From: CAWKMN01 sp963850765
GTDB taxonomy: Bacteria > Chloroflexota > Anaerolineae > Aggregatilineales > Aggregatilineaceae
Length of the DNA: 64,000 nt
Assembly: GCA_963850765.1 (NCBI GenBank)
Contig: CAWKMN010000010.1
Span: 248,001 to 312,000 of the forward strand
Reading direction: 5' to 3'
The translations under genes were made by a program, and so were the position numbers. Shown piece by piece: positions 46,137 to 55,470 of this stretch (within the stretch, counting starts at the first letter, position 1; every line of letters begins with the position of its first letter). The notes beneath the pieces are model-generated. The model was not told the origin of the DNA. It worked only from the letters and a program-made list of their open reading frames with translations, and searched no databases.

Positions 46137-46325
46137 CACTCCCGGTTGAAGGTGGGAGAGGCTTTGTAGGGGCGTATGCTATACGCCCAATACGCGTCAA
46201 GTTAAGCGCCATTTCGCGGTTGGCCCCTCCCTAAATCCCTCCCCACCAGGTGGAGAGGGACTTGACGGCGCGCGTTTTCCCCTCTCCACTCCGTGGGGAG
46301 GGGGAAGGGGGAGGGGCTAACTACC
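46137..46325. repeat. TGTAGGGGCG and CCCTCTCC palindromic repeats
   Basis: TGTAGGGGCGTATGC-ATACGCCC (46165-46189) is followed by CCCTCCCC-GGTGGAGAGGG and CCCCTCTCCACTC-GTGGGGAGGGGG units. No gene. Confidence 0.6.
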
Positions 46326-46330
46326 GATCG

Positions 46331-46844
46331 TCAATCAAACACGCCGGTCGGATAACAGCCGGCCTGCGCCTGCCGGGCCTGATCCTCCAGGTTGTCCAGA
46401 TAATCCTGGTAGGCGGTATCCGGCGGATAATACGCTCGCTTCGGCGTAACCCTGCGCGACCAGCTCTGCATTTACAAACACCGGACCCGCATACACGTAG
46501 CGCAGCAGGCGGCCGTAACGATCCGTTTCGCTGACGTCGCGCACCAGTGTGACGGTCTGCCCTTCGACCAGCACGGCATTCGCGGCGGTCGCTTCAAAAT
46601 AGCAGGGTTCGTCGCGCTCCGGCGTGTTGACGCCGATATAGCGCACGCGGTAGGTATCGCCGCCCAGGCGCACGTCGATGGTGTCGCCGTCGATCACGTC
46701 AACCACCAGCGCGGTCTCACCATCCACCGGATCGGTGATCGGGTCATCATCAGCCGGGGGCTGAGTTGGATCATCTTCTTCGGCGGGGATGCAGCCGAAC
46801 AACAGTATCGCCACCACGATAATACACAACCAGCGGGAAGCCAT
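46331..46844 (-). CDS. Thermonuclease-family (SNase-like) lipoprotein, one frameshift
   Basis: This protein of about 170 residues starts at ATG 46844 with a lipoprotein signal (ASRWLCIIVVAILLFGC). An acidic/Pro linker and an SNase domain follow (VIDGDTIDVRL, VRYIGVNTPER, DRYGRLLRYVY), with the catalytic Asp, Arg and Glu/Asp positions recognisable. The frame breaks near 46432. The true C-terminus in the other frame reads YYPPDTAYQDYLDNL and ends CYPTGVFD at TGA 46331. Probably an extracytoplasmic nuclease. Confidence 0.8.
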
Positions 46845-46855
46845 TGGGTTTTTCC

Positions 46856-48329
46856 TTACGCGTCCGATTCGAGGGTCAGCCAGCGCCATACCCACGCCAT
46901 CGACTGGACATCGGCGCGCTGGTACATACAGGCACGCATGAGCGACTCGATCGTACCGCGTTCCAGCCAGTCGAGGTAATCCAGGTACGCGGCCAGCCAG
47001 TGATTATATCCCGGCCAGGGAAAACCGAGGTAGGCCGATATGGGCTTGATCGAGGTGCTGTTGAGCGGAAAGCTGGCCGTGCGCCGCACCGTCGCGTGCA
47101 GATCGTGCATCCGCGGCCCCAGCGCGGCCCGCACCCGACCCCGGCGCAGATCCATGCAGAATCGCGGAGTCATAGCCGGTCCAGTGGTAGATCGGGCGGT
47201 CGTCCCCCGCGAGGGCAGCCGCCATCACGTCCCAGGCCGAGTCGCTGTCGGGGGCCAGCGTGATCGACTGTCCATCGGGCAAGGTACGAGTTTCGGGCAC
47301 CTGAACCGGAGCCACCAGCGCGATATGCGCATTCTCCTCGGTATCGCACCAGCCAAGACTCCACGGCACGGTTCTGCCGCCCATCTCGCGCGTCTCGAGG
47401 TCGAACATCCAGCCAGGCTGCTGGCAGAGCGGCGGCAGGGGATTGAACATCACCGGGCGGTTTTCCAGCCAGGCGCGCGCGTTGGCATGAATGACGGGGG
47501 CGGTCACGGGGCCGATCCCCTTGACCCGCTGCAAATCCTCCGGAATGCAGGCCGCAATCTCGGCCAGCGTGTTCAAACCGGCTTCGCGCATATTCCGGCG
47601 GGTGGTGCGCGACACCCCGTACAACAGATCGATCGACTGATCGTTCTGGGCGACTTGCTGGCAGGGCGCGAGCCACGGGCAGCTTTTGCAGTGCGGCGCG
47701 ATCCTGACGGCCGGCGCGCGCATGTCAGACAGCCGATCGACCACGCGGTTCAGCGCGGTCGTTACCCGCGCCTCGTCATATTCGTGCAGCAGCCGTTGGC
47801 GCGGCCGCTGAAATTCGTCGGCGCTCAGCCATAACTCACCGGGCGGCGCGAACCCCTGGACCAGATCCAGCAGCCAGCTGTAAAAATCAAGCTGGAGCCA
47901 GTCCGCCTCGTCGGCGCGGCCGTACTGTTTGATCTCAACCGGCGCGTACATGGGCCGGCTGTACCCCGGCAGGCGTACCAGCCGGTCGACCACACCGCGC
48001 AGCCTGTACAGCTTACCGCTTGCGTCCAGCGGGGCGTCGATTTCCAGGCGCGCCTGGATGATCCCGGCAACACCCTGCCGCATCAGCCGGCGTGTCACTT
48101 CGACGCCTTCCGCCCACGACGCCAGCGGGATCGCCTCGATATGGTCCGCGGTCGCGGCCTGGATGGCCTGCTCATGAGCGTGCCCCAGGGCGTAGACGTG
48201 CAGTACGTCGGGCGGTGTCTCGGCACGCAGGGCGGGATCGCCGTGCGAATCCAGCCACACGCGCCGCTCGCAGGTCAGCAGGTTTCGCAGCGTTTGCGCG
48301 GTGATCGTCAGGGGTTCAGACAAGGACAT
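46856..48329 (-). CDS. TM0106-type RecB-like nuclease, one frameshift
   Basis: This protein of about 490 residues has an N-terminal Cas4/RecB-like domain (TAQTLRNLLTCERRVWLDSH, PVEIKQYGRADEADWLQLDF) and a Cys cluster (HCKSCPWLAPC). A helix-hairpin-helix follows (RVKGIGPVTAPVIHANAR), then a C-terminal RNase H-like YprB domain (WMFDLETREMGG, YHWTGYDSAIL). This is the TM0106 architecture. The frame breaks near 47165 and coding continues to TGA 46856. I chose ATG 48329. The substrate is unknown; DNA end processing is plausible. Confidence 0.8.
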
Positions 48330-48464
48330 GCGGGTCGTGTCACTCTCGCTTATCAAACCATTCACCAGTATACCGCGCTGCGGCGGGTCTGGCACGGGTG
48401 AAACGCGCGTATCTTCATCCCGAACGAGTATCTGCTAGAATTGATCATATCGGCATTAAGAAAA

Positions 48465-48809
48465 ATGGGAAGACAGGCGATGGTGATGAGATTGTTTGCC
48501 CTGCTGATTACGCTGGACGGAGCGCTCACCGCGCTGTGGGGACGCGGGTATCTGCGCTGGCTGGACGATCACATGATGTGGCCCGTACCCCCGGTCGCCC
48601 GCTGGCTCATGTCCTGGCCGGGATTTCTCCTGCGCGGAGGCGCGGCGCTGCAAGCCCTCTTTGGATGGGGCCTGTTCTGGAGGCTGTCCGGCGCTGACTG
48701 GTGGGATGGCGAGCGCTGGCATACACCGTCCGCGGCTGGAAGAAGCGGCACACTGGCACTAGCGTGTTCCCCCCTTAATGCAAGAATGGAACAGGTAGTT
48801 GGCATGTAG
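48465..48809 (+). CDS. Small membrane protein whose 3' end runs into a dispersed repeat
   Basis: About 114 residues, with hydrophobic helices at residues about 8-25 and about 40-65 (FALLITLDGALTALWG, FLLRGGAALQALFGWGLFW). The last 14 or so codons (CSPLNARMEQVVGM) are translated from the repeat at 48770-48862, so the natural C-terminus was probably lost or altered. The start is uncertain (ATG 48465 or 48480). Family unknown. Confidence 0.4.
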   Translation: MGRQAMVMRLFALLITLDGALTALWGRGYLRWLDDHMMWPVPPVARWLMSWPGFLLRGGAALQALFGWGLFWRLSGADWWDGERWHTPSAAGRSGTLALACSPLNARMEQVVGM

Positions 48810-48862
48810 GGCGACCTGTCGGTCGCTTTGGGCGGGTTTGTTAACCCGCCCCTACAAAAAAC
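48770..48862. repeat. Second copy of the 16.2-kb dispersed repeat
   Basis: TGCAAGAATGGAACAGGTAG is followed by TGTAGGGCGACC (48805) and GGTTTGTTAACCCGCCCC, then TACA. The order and spacing match 16230-16316, with several substitutions. Confidence 0.75.
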
Positions 48863-49026
48863 ATGTCAACCATGAGATCCGGTTTACACTGAATCCTCCG
48901 CAAACGGGGAGGAACTTGAGAGGATGAGAAAAACCAACCCCCACACCTATCTTTCGGCAGGTGATTTCCCTCTCGCAGCGCCGTACACTGGGCCTTGTTG
49001 AACAGCACTCTGAGAGGCAGAACACC

Positions 49027-49185
49027 ATGTTTCCACCCATGAACCCCAAAACTGAGCGCGTCCGGTTTCGTACCGAACGCGAATACCGTGAATGGCAGAT
49101 GTCGCTCCACAATATCGTGCCCGCGAAGCGGAAACACTTTGGGCCGAGCTTCCTCGCCCGTCTGGTGAGCATGATTACCCGTTAG
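49027..49185 (+). CDS. Small basic protein of unknown function
   Basis: A 52-residue ORF from ATG 49027 (MFPPMNPKTERVRFRTEREY), preceded by GAGAGG. Strongly basic and helical. Codon use looks coding, but no family is recognised. It stands alone in front of mcrC's 3' end. Confidence 0.4.
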   Translation: MFPPMNPKTERVRFRTEREYREWQMSLHNIVPAKRKHFGPSFLARLVSMITR

Positions 49186-49261
49186 TGGGAAGCTGCCGCA
49201 AACCGCACTCATCGTAACCGGCTCAGCACATGGCCCGGTTTTGATTCCTCGGCACGGTACA

Positions 49262-50563
49262 TCATCCAAACGCGAGAGAGGCCGCCAGCGCGTGACGCTC
49301 CCGCTCCACCTGGGCACCCGATGCGCGGATCAGCGATTCGAGGCGCAGCAGGTTCAGCGGGCGCAGCGCCACCTGCCCCCGGTACTCGCCGTGAATCACC
49401 TCGCGAATCTCAATAGCTTCGGGCTGCGCGTCGTCGTCGATGGCCGGATACACGATAGCCGCGGATCCGCCCGCGCTCTGGCTCAGGGCGTAGATCGCAA
49501 GCTGGTAGAGCATCTCGCGCGGCAGCCCGTGGGTCCAGATGTCGCGGTATTTGGCATCCAGCACGGCGACGATGGTTCCATCGCGCGCGATGACATAATC
49601 CGGGCGCGGCGTGGGAGCCTGCCGGCGCTGCGGATTGGCTCCGGGCGCATAGGCCAGCATCCCCTTCAGCCGGTGCTGATCCGTGACGGTATAGCCCGGC
49701 AGATTCTCGTGCAGAAAGCGGGATACGAGCGCTTCGAAGAAGCGATTCATATCGAACAGGAATCCCGGCAGGCCGGGACCAGGATGATCTTCGTCCAGCA
49801 GGCTGCCAGCCCCCTCCAACAGCAGCGCGATAAGAGTCAGCGCCGGGCGGTAAGCGGCCGTCAGCCGGTTCATCTGGCGATCCACCTGGCGCATCACATC
49901 CGCGTTCAGCAGGATACGTGATACGCGTTCCTCCAACACCGATGCCAGCCGCCGCAGCCGGGATCGCAGCACGCCATCCCCGGTCAGCCCGGACGCGAGA
50001 TACAGCCCTTCCAGCAGGACCTGATTGATCAGGCTGTCTTCCAGGCGGGGATAATGTGTGCTCGGCAGCGCCGCATCCTGCACACCACCCTGCCGGACAA
50101 TCTGCTGCACGTCGATGCGGCCGCGCGGCGCAGCCAGCGACTCGCTTACCTGCGTATAGCGCCGCAGCAGACCGCGCGCCATGAGTTCGGCGGTTTCGGC
50201 GGTCAGTTGGTGAATCAGCAGTTCCTGAAACGCATCGGGCGGCGTATTGTATTCCGCTGGCGAGAGCAGCGTCAGATCGCGCAGGTGGAAGGCGTAGCGC
50301 AGCAGGGTTAGCAGCGGGTCAAACGGGATCTTCGGGCGGATCGTGAGATGCAGGTCGCCCAGGTGCAGCCGGCCCACATACGACGTGGTTCGGATCAGCA
50401 GCCCGGCGCGCAGCTCGACGATCTCAACCTTGCCCTGCCGGGTGAGTTCACTGGCGGCGGCACGCACGGCCGGATCGCTGCCCAGCGTGACCCCGGCCAG
50501 CGACGGATCGCGGTCGGGCGAGCGTTCGTCCCACTCGTGCAGGGTGATGGTGAGCGGTGGCAT
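49262..50563 (-). CDS. mcrC: McrC-family nuclease subunit of a type IV restriction system
   Basis: This 433-residue McrC-like protein has an N-terminal DUF524-like part (IVELRAGLLIRTTSYVGRLH, IRPKIPFDPLLTLLRYAF). A C-terminal PD-(D/E)XK core follows, with RPDYVIARDGTIVAVLDAKY supplying the Asp and Asp-Ala-Lys residues. With McrB it would cut modified (for example methylated) foreign DNA. It begins 3 bp after mcrB ends. Confidence 0.88.
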   Translation of the reverse strand: MPPLTITLHEWDERSPDRDPSLAGVTLGSDPAVRAAASELTRQGKVEIVELRAGLLIRTTSYVGRLHLGDLHLTIRPKIPFDPLLTLLRYAFHLRDLTLLSPAEYNTPPDAFQELLIHQLTAETAELMARGLLRRYTQVSESLAAPRGRIDVQQIVRQGGVQDAALPSTHYPRLEDSLINQVLLEGLYLASGLTGDGVLRSRLRRLASVLEERVSRILLNADVMRQVDRQMNRLTAAYRPALTLIALLLEGAGSLLDEDHPGPGLPGFLFDMNRFFEALVSRFLHENLPGYTVTDQHRLKGMLAYAPGANPQRRQAPTPRPDYVIARDGTIVAVLDAKYRDIWTHGLPREMLYQLAIYALSQSAGGSAAIVYPAIDDDAQPEAIEIREVIHGEYRGQVALRPLNLLRLESLIRASGAQVERERHALAASLAFG

Positions 50564-50565
50564 GC

Positions 50566-52882
50566 CTAGGAACCTTCTGCATCATACAGGCTGTCGTCGT
50601 CTTCCTCGGCGTCCGGTGCTTCGGCGCGCGCCGCCCGGATCGACGTGGTGATTTCCGGCGATGGCGCGAGCAACGCCTGGATAAACTCATCCTGGCGGGC
50701 CGGGTCGAACAATTCGTGCCGGATCTGCCGGTTGCGGGCGTCCACCAGCGCGGGGCCAAGGATCTTTTCCAGCGCCGTGTAATCTTCGTAGCAGTATTCC
50801 TCAAGCAGCGGGATGATGTCTTCCTCGATCACGCGGACGAAGCGGGCAAAGCTGGTAATGGGCCGGCCTCCTTCGAGCAGGTAGGCATGGCCGATTTGCA
50901 GGTTGCGCGCGTCCCGCCCGACATGCTGCAGGATACGGCGGTTCAGCGCTTCCAGCCAGGGAGCCAGCGGAATACCCGCGACGGCCGCCCCCGCCAGCAC
51001 GTCGTAATCCGGCATCAGTTCCAGAAAGCCGAACCGGCGGCGCAGTGCCGTATCCAGCAGCGCGATCGAACGGTCGGCGGTGTTCATGGTGCCGATCAGG
51101 TAGACATTGCGCGGCACGCGGAACGGCCGCTCGCTCAAGGGAAGCTGGATCGCTTTGCCGCGTTTGTCCTTTTCCAGCACGGTGAGCAGTTCGCCAAAAA
51201 TGCGCGGGACATCCCCCCGGTTGATCTCGTCAATGACGAGATAGAAGTTGTGCGCCGGCTCCGCCTGGGCCGCGTCACAGATCTGCTTAAAGAGGCCGTC
51301 GCGCGGGACAAACGTCATCTGGTCGTTGACGACTTCGGGACGGTAGCCTTCCAGAAAATCCTCGTAACCATAGCCGGGATGGAACGAGCACAACTGGACA
51401 TAATAGCCGACGATCGCGTGCCGCTGGTCATCGGTCAGGTCGGCAAACGGCCGGCCAAACACCGGGTAAGCCGCCAGCTCGCGCGCGGTGATCTCCGCCC
51501 AGTAGGTCTTCCCCGTTCCGGGCGGACCGTAGAGAATTACCTGCCCCTTGCGATCCAGAATCGATTGGATGCGGCCCGGTATGCCGTCGAGCCGGAAGTC
51601 CAGCCGGACAGCCCGCGAAACCGAGCGCGGCGCGGGAGAAACCGGAGCGAATCTCGCGTCGAGAATCCGGCGTTCCGTCTCAAGCAGGTTGATCGGATGC
51701 CGCCTCAGTTCATAGACGGTCGCGCGGCGTCCTTCATCCTCCGGTAAAGTCCATTCGTCGCGGCTCAACCATCGCACCGGCCGGCGGTGGGGGAGCTCGG
51801 ACTCTTCCTCAAACACGTATTCCCCGGTCACGCGCCCGATCCCGAGCACGGTCGGACCGTTTGTCGCCAGCACCCTGTCGCCCACCGACAGGTAATTGGG
51901 ATGGTGGGTGAGGTTGGCAAACCGCTTGATTTCGTTCGCTTTTTGACTCGCTGCGCTCGCCAGTCTGGATCCCGGATAATAATTCTCGACCAGCAGGGCG
52001 CGTAACGTTTCGGCCAGTTCTTTCCCGTTCGAGAAGCGGGCACTCAGGTCCCCGATCAACGGCCAGCCGATTGCCACGCAGTTCTCGTCGCGCATCAGGG
52101 GCCAGGTGTCGTCCTGATACTCGCCGGTCGTGGTGGCGATCCGCCAGTATTGGTAAGGCCGGCCGTTGATCTCGTTCAGTACGGTCGTCAGGTGATTGAG
52201 CGGCATGTCCAGCTCGCGCGCGATCGCCACGCAGCGCCCCGCGCACAGATAACGACCTTCCCCTTCCGGCGGAAGCTGGAGCAGCTTGATCAGGTGAAAA
52301 CGCTGGTAGTTTTCGGCGTGATAGTCATCCAGCCGGTCGGGATACAGCAGGCTGAAATATTTGTGACCCCAGGCCAGCCGGCTGACATCCGGCGCTTCCA
52401 AATCCATCCCGGCCTGAAGGGCGCGATAGTTCTCGTCGGATGCATCAGCGGGGAGTTGATCCAGCAGTTCCGCGCCCCGGATCAACTGGTCGCGGTGGCG
52501 GCGGGCGATGGCGATCGCTTCGGCGGTCGTGATGGTTCGGGGAGTAATTCGCTGCATCCCGTGTGGTCCACTCGCCCGTTCTGGCGGATCGAAAGATGCC
52601 AAACTTGTGGGCGCTGCCCCCCGCAATGCTGCCAAAAATGGCCGGGAACTCGTCATCATTCTTGAACTCCAGCCAGTACACCATGCTGTCATGATTGCCG
52701 CTGCCGTGCAGGTGTTCCAGCAGGGCGTCGCCGTCGAGGTTCCGCAGCCGTTCGGGGCCAAAGCGCGATCGGAAGGCAGCGTAATAGTGTTGAAGCCGGG
52801 CCAGCGAGGGGAGATGTCCCTCGTCGAGTCCCTGCTGCTGCATCTCCTTGATTTTGTGGGCCAAACGTTCATCCAGCGGCAT
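50566..52882 (-). CDS. mcrB: McrB-family GTPase/AAA+ subunit, one frameshift
   Basis: A protein of about 770 residues. ATG 52882 (MPLDERLAHKIKEMQQQGLD) is the true start in another frame; the frame breaks near 52560. The N-terminal region precedes a PUA/EVE-like module, which probably reads modified bases (VAIGWPLIGDLSARF, VLGIGRVTGEYVFE, HRRPVRWLS). The C-terminal AAA+ domain has Walker A YGPPGTGKTYWAE, Walker B YLVIDEINRGDVPRIF and the McrB signature MNTADRSIALLD. Together with mcrC it forms a type IV restriction system placed 80 bp downstream of tRNA-Gly. Confidence 0.88.
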
Positions 52883-52962
52883 GACGGTCGCTTGTTCTCT
52901 GGCACCGGGCGGAAAAACAACAACCGCCACGCGACATACCCCTCCGCGTGACGGTAATTCCA

Positions 52963-53034
<72 letters not shown>

Positions 53035-53095
53035 GTGGCCCAACTTGAGGGGAAAACCCACCCTTCAATACGCACTTTTTGCACCACTTTGCCAT

Positions 53096-53146
53096 CAGAT
53101 TGCTGTAACATTGCTGTCAGATTGTTGTCAAGATTGTTGTCAAACT
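53096..53146. repeat. Four imperfect 12-bp tandem repeats upstream of tRNA-Gly
   Basis: Minus-strand units read TTGACAACAATC, TTGACAACAATC, TGACAGCAATG and TTACAGCAATC. Each carries a -35-like TTGACA or variant. They lie 62 bp before the tRNA 5' end. Confidence 0.6.
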
Positions 53147-53261
53147 TCGCCATTCTGACGGCTCGTCTCCAGGCAACAGATGCGCTAGACCAGAACTCTG
53201 TTTGGTTAGTAAGGTTCTGACGTTAGCATATTATAACGTGCTCCAATAGCAATCAGCAGCG

Positions 53262-53330
53262 TTGTTTCAGCCGCCCCGCGTTAAAAGGCTGCTTTTCGTT
53301 TGTGGTCGCAGCCTCAAAGTGAACATGGCG
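53262..53330. repeat. Left direct repeat bracketing the TIR gene
   Basis: CCCCGCGTTAAAAGGCTG, then TTTTCGTTTG and AAGTGAACATGGCGGTC. Aligns at about 70% with 54466-54530 on the other side of the TIR gene. Confidence 0.55.
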
Positions 53331-53420
53331 GTCTTGCCATTCAGGGATGACCGAGTATGATGGGGAGAAGAATGGCAAAGGCGTCGGACCAGTCTGCCTA
53401 TTGCGTAATGAGGGGGTTTT

Positions 53421-54332
53421 ATGAAACCTGGTGTATTTGTAAGTCACGCTAATCAAGACAAGGATGTTGTCCAAAAGCTATGCACCGATTTGCAGGATGC
53501 GGGCGTGGATACCTGGGTGTCCTTCAGGGATATTCCGCCAGGGGTGGAGTGGAACAAAGCGATTGAGCGAGCGATGCAAGACGCCACGCATGTGGTCGTG
53601 GTTGCGTCGCAGGCGAGTATTGCGTCGGACTATGTACGGGCTGAAGTTGAGTGGGCGCTTGCCAATGGAAAAACAGTCATACCTGCTCTCGTTGAACAGG
53701 TCAGTCTGCCGCTGCGCTGGCACACCTTGCAGTATGTAGACCTGGCGTCTGAAGTAACAAAATCCCAGGCCGTCAGTCTTCTAGCAGCGCAATTGCCTAA
53801 GAACACTCAAGCTCAACTTGCTTCTCTGCTGGAAGGGGACGACGTTCTCAAAGTAAGGCAGTTCATCTGGGAACGCCCGTATCTGGTTGCCACTTCCCGG
53901 GCGAAGTTGGTCATCACGAGAAAGAGCCTCGACGAGTGCCTCAGCGTACCCTTTCGTTTGAACGACCCGATTTCTTTCGAACGAGCGGATATTCTGAGGA
54001 CCTTTTTCGCAACCGAGTCTTTTCTGACGGCGATGTATCTTCTGGACCACCGTAAACATCCTTTTAATCAGGATGGAACCTACGGACCGGAATTGTGCGC
54101 CGCCGTTGATGACTTCTGTAAAGCGCTTCAGGCGTCAGTCGATTCAGGGTGGGAACTCATCGGCTTCAAGCTCATGATTTTTGCCGGCCAGCGACAACAT
54201 TACGATGATAAGATTGTTGAATGGAGACAAAAGGCGGCGAGCGATATAACAGCGCGTGCGCAGGAAACTCGACATTATGTAGGAGCCGAATTTTCCAGTT
54301 ATACCAAGCTACTTGAGCAGCCCGAAAATTGA
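53421..54332 (+). CDS. TIR-domain protein with unknown C-terminal domain
   Basis: A 303-residue protein. The TIR domain occupies residues about 4-125 (VFVSHANQDKDVVQKLCTDL; SDYVRAEVEWALANGKTVIP), with Glu75 at the NADase position. The C-terminal ~170 residues are helical and not recognised; they may sense or regulate. A clean ATG start lies at 53421. GC content is lower than average. It sits between McrBC and cassette 2 and is flanked by direct repeats, which fits a mobile defence gene. Confidence 0.8.
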   Translation: MKPGVFVSHANQDKDVVQKLCTDLQDAGVDTWVSFRDIPPGVEWNKAIERAMQDATHVVVVASQASIASDYVRAEVEWALANGKTVIPALVEQVSLPLRWHTLQYVDLASEVTKSQAVSLLAAQLPKNTQAQLASLLEGDDVLKVRQFIWERPYLVATSRAKLVITRKSLDECLSVPFRLNDPISFERADILRTFFATESFLTAMYLLDHRKHPFNQDGTYGPELCAAVDDFCKALQASVDSGWELIGFKLMIFAGQRQHYDDKIVEWRQKAASDITARAQETRHYVGAEFSSYTKLLEQPEN

Positions 54333-54464
54333 AGAGCTTGGTTGACTATGACCTGTATCATCGAAAAATTCGAGAGATAGAACCAACTGAACAACTCTCT
54401 TGCCCTGGTTATCAAGCAGCAATAGTTGCTTAAGCTCTCCTGAAAAATTGAGTGTCGCGTCTAG

Positions 54465-54490
54465 CACCCCGCATTGAAAGGGGTGTTTTT
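54465..54490 (+). terminator. Terminator after the TIR gene (within the right direct repeat)
   Basis: CACCCC pairs with GGGGTG across GCATTGAAA, followed by TTTTT. The right direct repeat (to about 54530) continues AAGTGAACGTGCCGGTC. Confidence 0.75.
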
Positions 54491-54652
54491 GTTTGTAAAA
54501 GTCATCCCCAAGTGAACGTGCCGGTCATGAGGGCAATTGGGAAGGATTCCCCATCCCATTCGGCTATCCGAATCTACTTAGTGGAACGCAAAAGCAATCG
54601 AACCCTAACGGCTTTGTAACGCGCTGTAGCTTTCGGAATAGAAAATTAGTTC

Positions 54653-54683
54653 TATAATGAGGTGATTAGCACAAACGTTCGTT
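54653..54683 (+). promoter_or_regulatory. imuA copy 2 promoter with overlapping SOS-like operator
   Basis: TATAAT at 54653-54658 is followed by TTAGCACAAACGTTCGTT at 54666-54683; the complement holds GAACGTTTGTGCTAA. This is the GAAC-N4-GTGCTA motif, placed as in cassette 1. Similarity with cassette 1 begins near 54584. Confidence 0.65.
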
Positions 54684-54699
54684 ATCCATTGAGCCGCTC

Positions 54700-55470
54700 A
54701 TGACCCACGACGCACGTTTCACCGAAGTGATTGCCGCCATCCAGCAGCAGTGGGGCACCCAGGCGCTGCGCCGTCTCGCCCAGGTCACGACGCACACCGA
54801 CGGCATCTCGACGGGGTATGCGGCACTGGACCGGCTGACCGGGCGGGCGGGGATTCCGCGCGGCGTGCTGACCTGCCTATCCGGGCGGCAGACGTCAGGC
54901 ATGACGACGCTGGCGCTCGACGTGCTGGCTCAAGGTCAGGCGGAAGGCGAAGTCACCATCTACATCGACGCGGACCGCACGCTGGACCCTGCTTATGTTG
55001 TTAAGCGCGGTATCCAGTTGGACCGGCTGCTGGTCGTCTGGCCGCAGCCGCGCGAGTTGGGACTGGCAATTGCGCGTGATATTGTCGCCGGGCAGGGGGC
55101 GGGCGTGGTCGTGTTCGACCTGGGACAGGCGAGTCCCAGTGTACCGCCACAGCCGGGAGTCGCGCGGGCGCTGCGCGCGCTGCTGCTGGCCCTGCCCCGG
55201 TCGGCGTATGCGCTGGTGTGTCTATCATCCGCATCGGACGCGCTGAATACGGAGGTCGTGTCGCGCGCCGGCATCCATCTGCGGGTGGAGCGGCAGCGCT
55301 GGCTTCAGCAGGATGGGCGGGTAGAGGGGTATGAGGTGCAAGTCACGGCGCTGAAAAACAAGTTCGCGCCGCCGGACCAGACCGCGACGTTTACGGTATC
55401 GCTCGCCCCAACCATATCCAGGGAAGGGCCTGCCATAAGGCAAGGGCCCACCAAGAGGTGGGGGCCATGA
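54700..55470 (+). CDS. imuA: ImuA-like RecA-fold protein (cassette 2, intact)
   Basis: A 256-residue protein. RecA-like core: GISTGYAALDRLTGRAGIPR, then the degenerate Walker A SGRQTSGMTTLAL with Met for Lys, YIDADRTLDPAYV and VVFDLGQASPSVPP. ATP hydrolysis is therefore doubtful, as in ImuA relatives. The last 20 or so codons form two hairpins in the mRNA (55424-55465). The TGA overlaps the imuB ATG in ATGA. ATG 54700 follows the SOS-like operator by 16 bp. Confidence 0.85.
   Translation: MTHDARFTEVIAAIQQQWGTQALRRLAQVTTHTDGISTGYAALDRLTGRAGIPRGVLTCLSGRQTSGMTTLALDVLAQGQAEGEVTIYIDADRTLDPAYVVKRGIQLDRLLVVWPQPRELGLAIARDIVAGQGAGVVVFDLGQASPSVPPQPGVARALRALLLALPRSAYALVCLSSASDALNTEVVSRAGIHLRVERQRWLQQDGRVEGYEVQVTALKNKFAPPDQTATFTVSLAPTISREGPAIRQGPTKRWGP

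Noticed and set aside
48398..48697. Alternative frame over the small membrane protein
   Set aside because: Arg/His/Pro-rich translation and no ribosome binding site; the membrane-protein frame is more coding-like.
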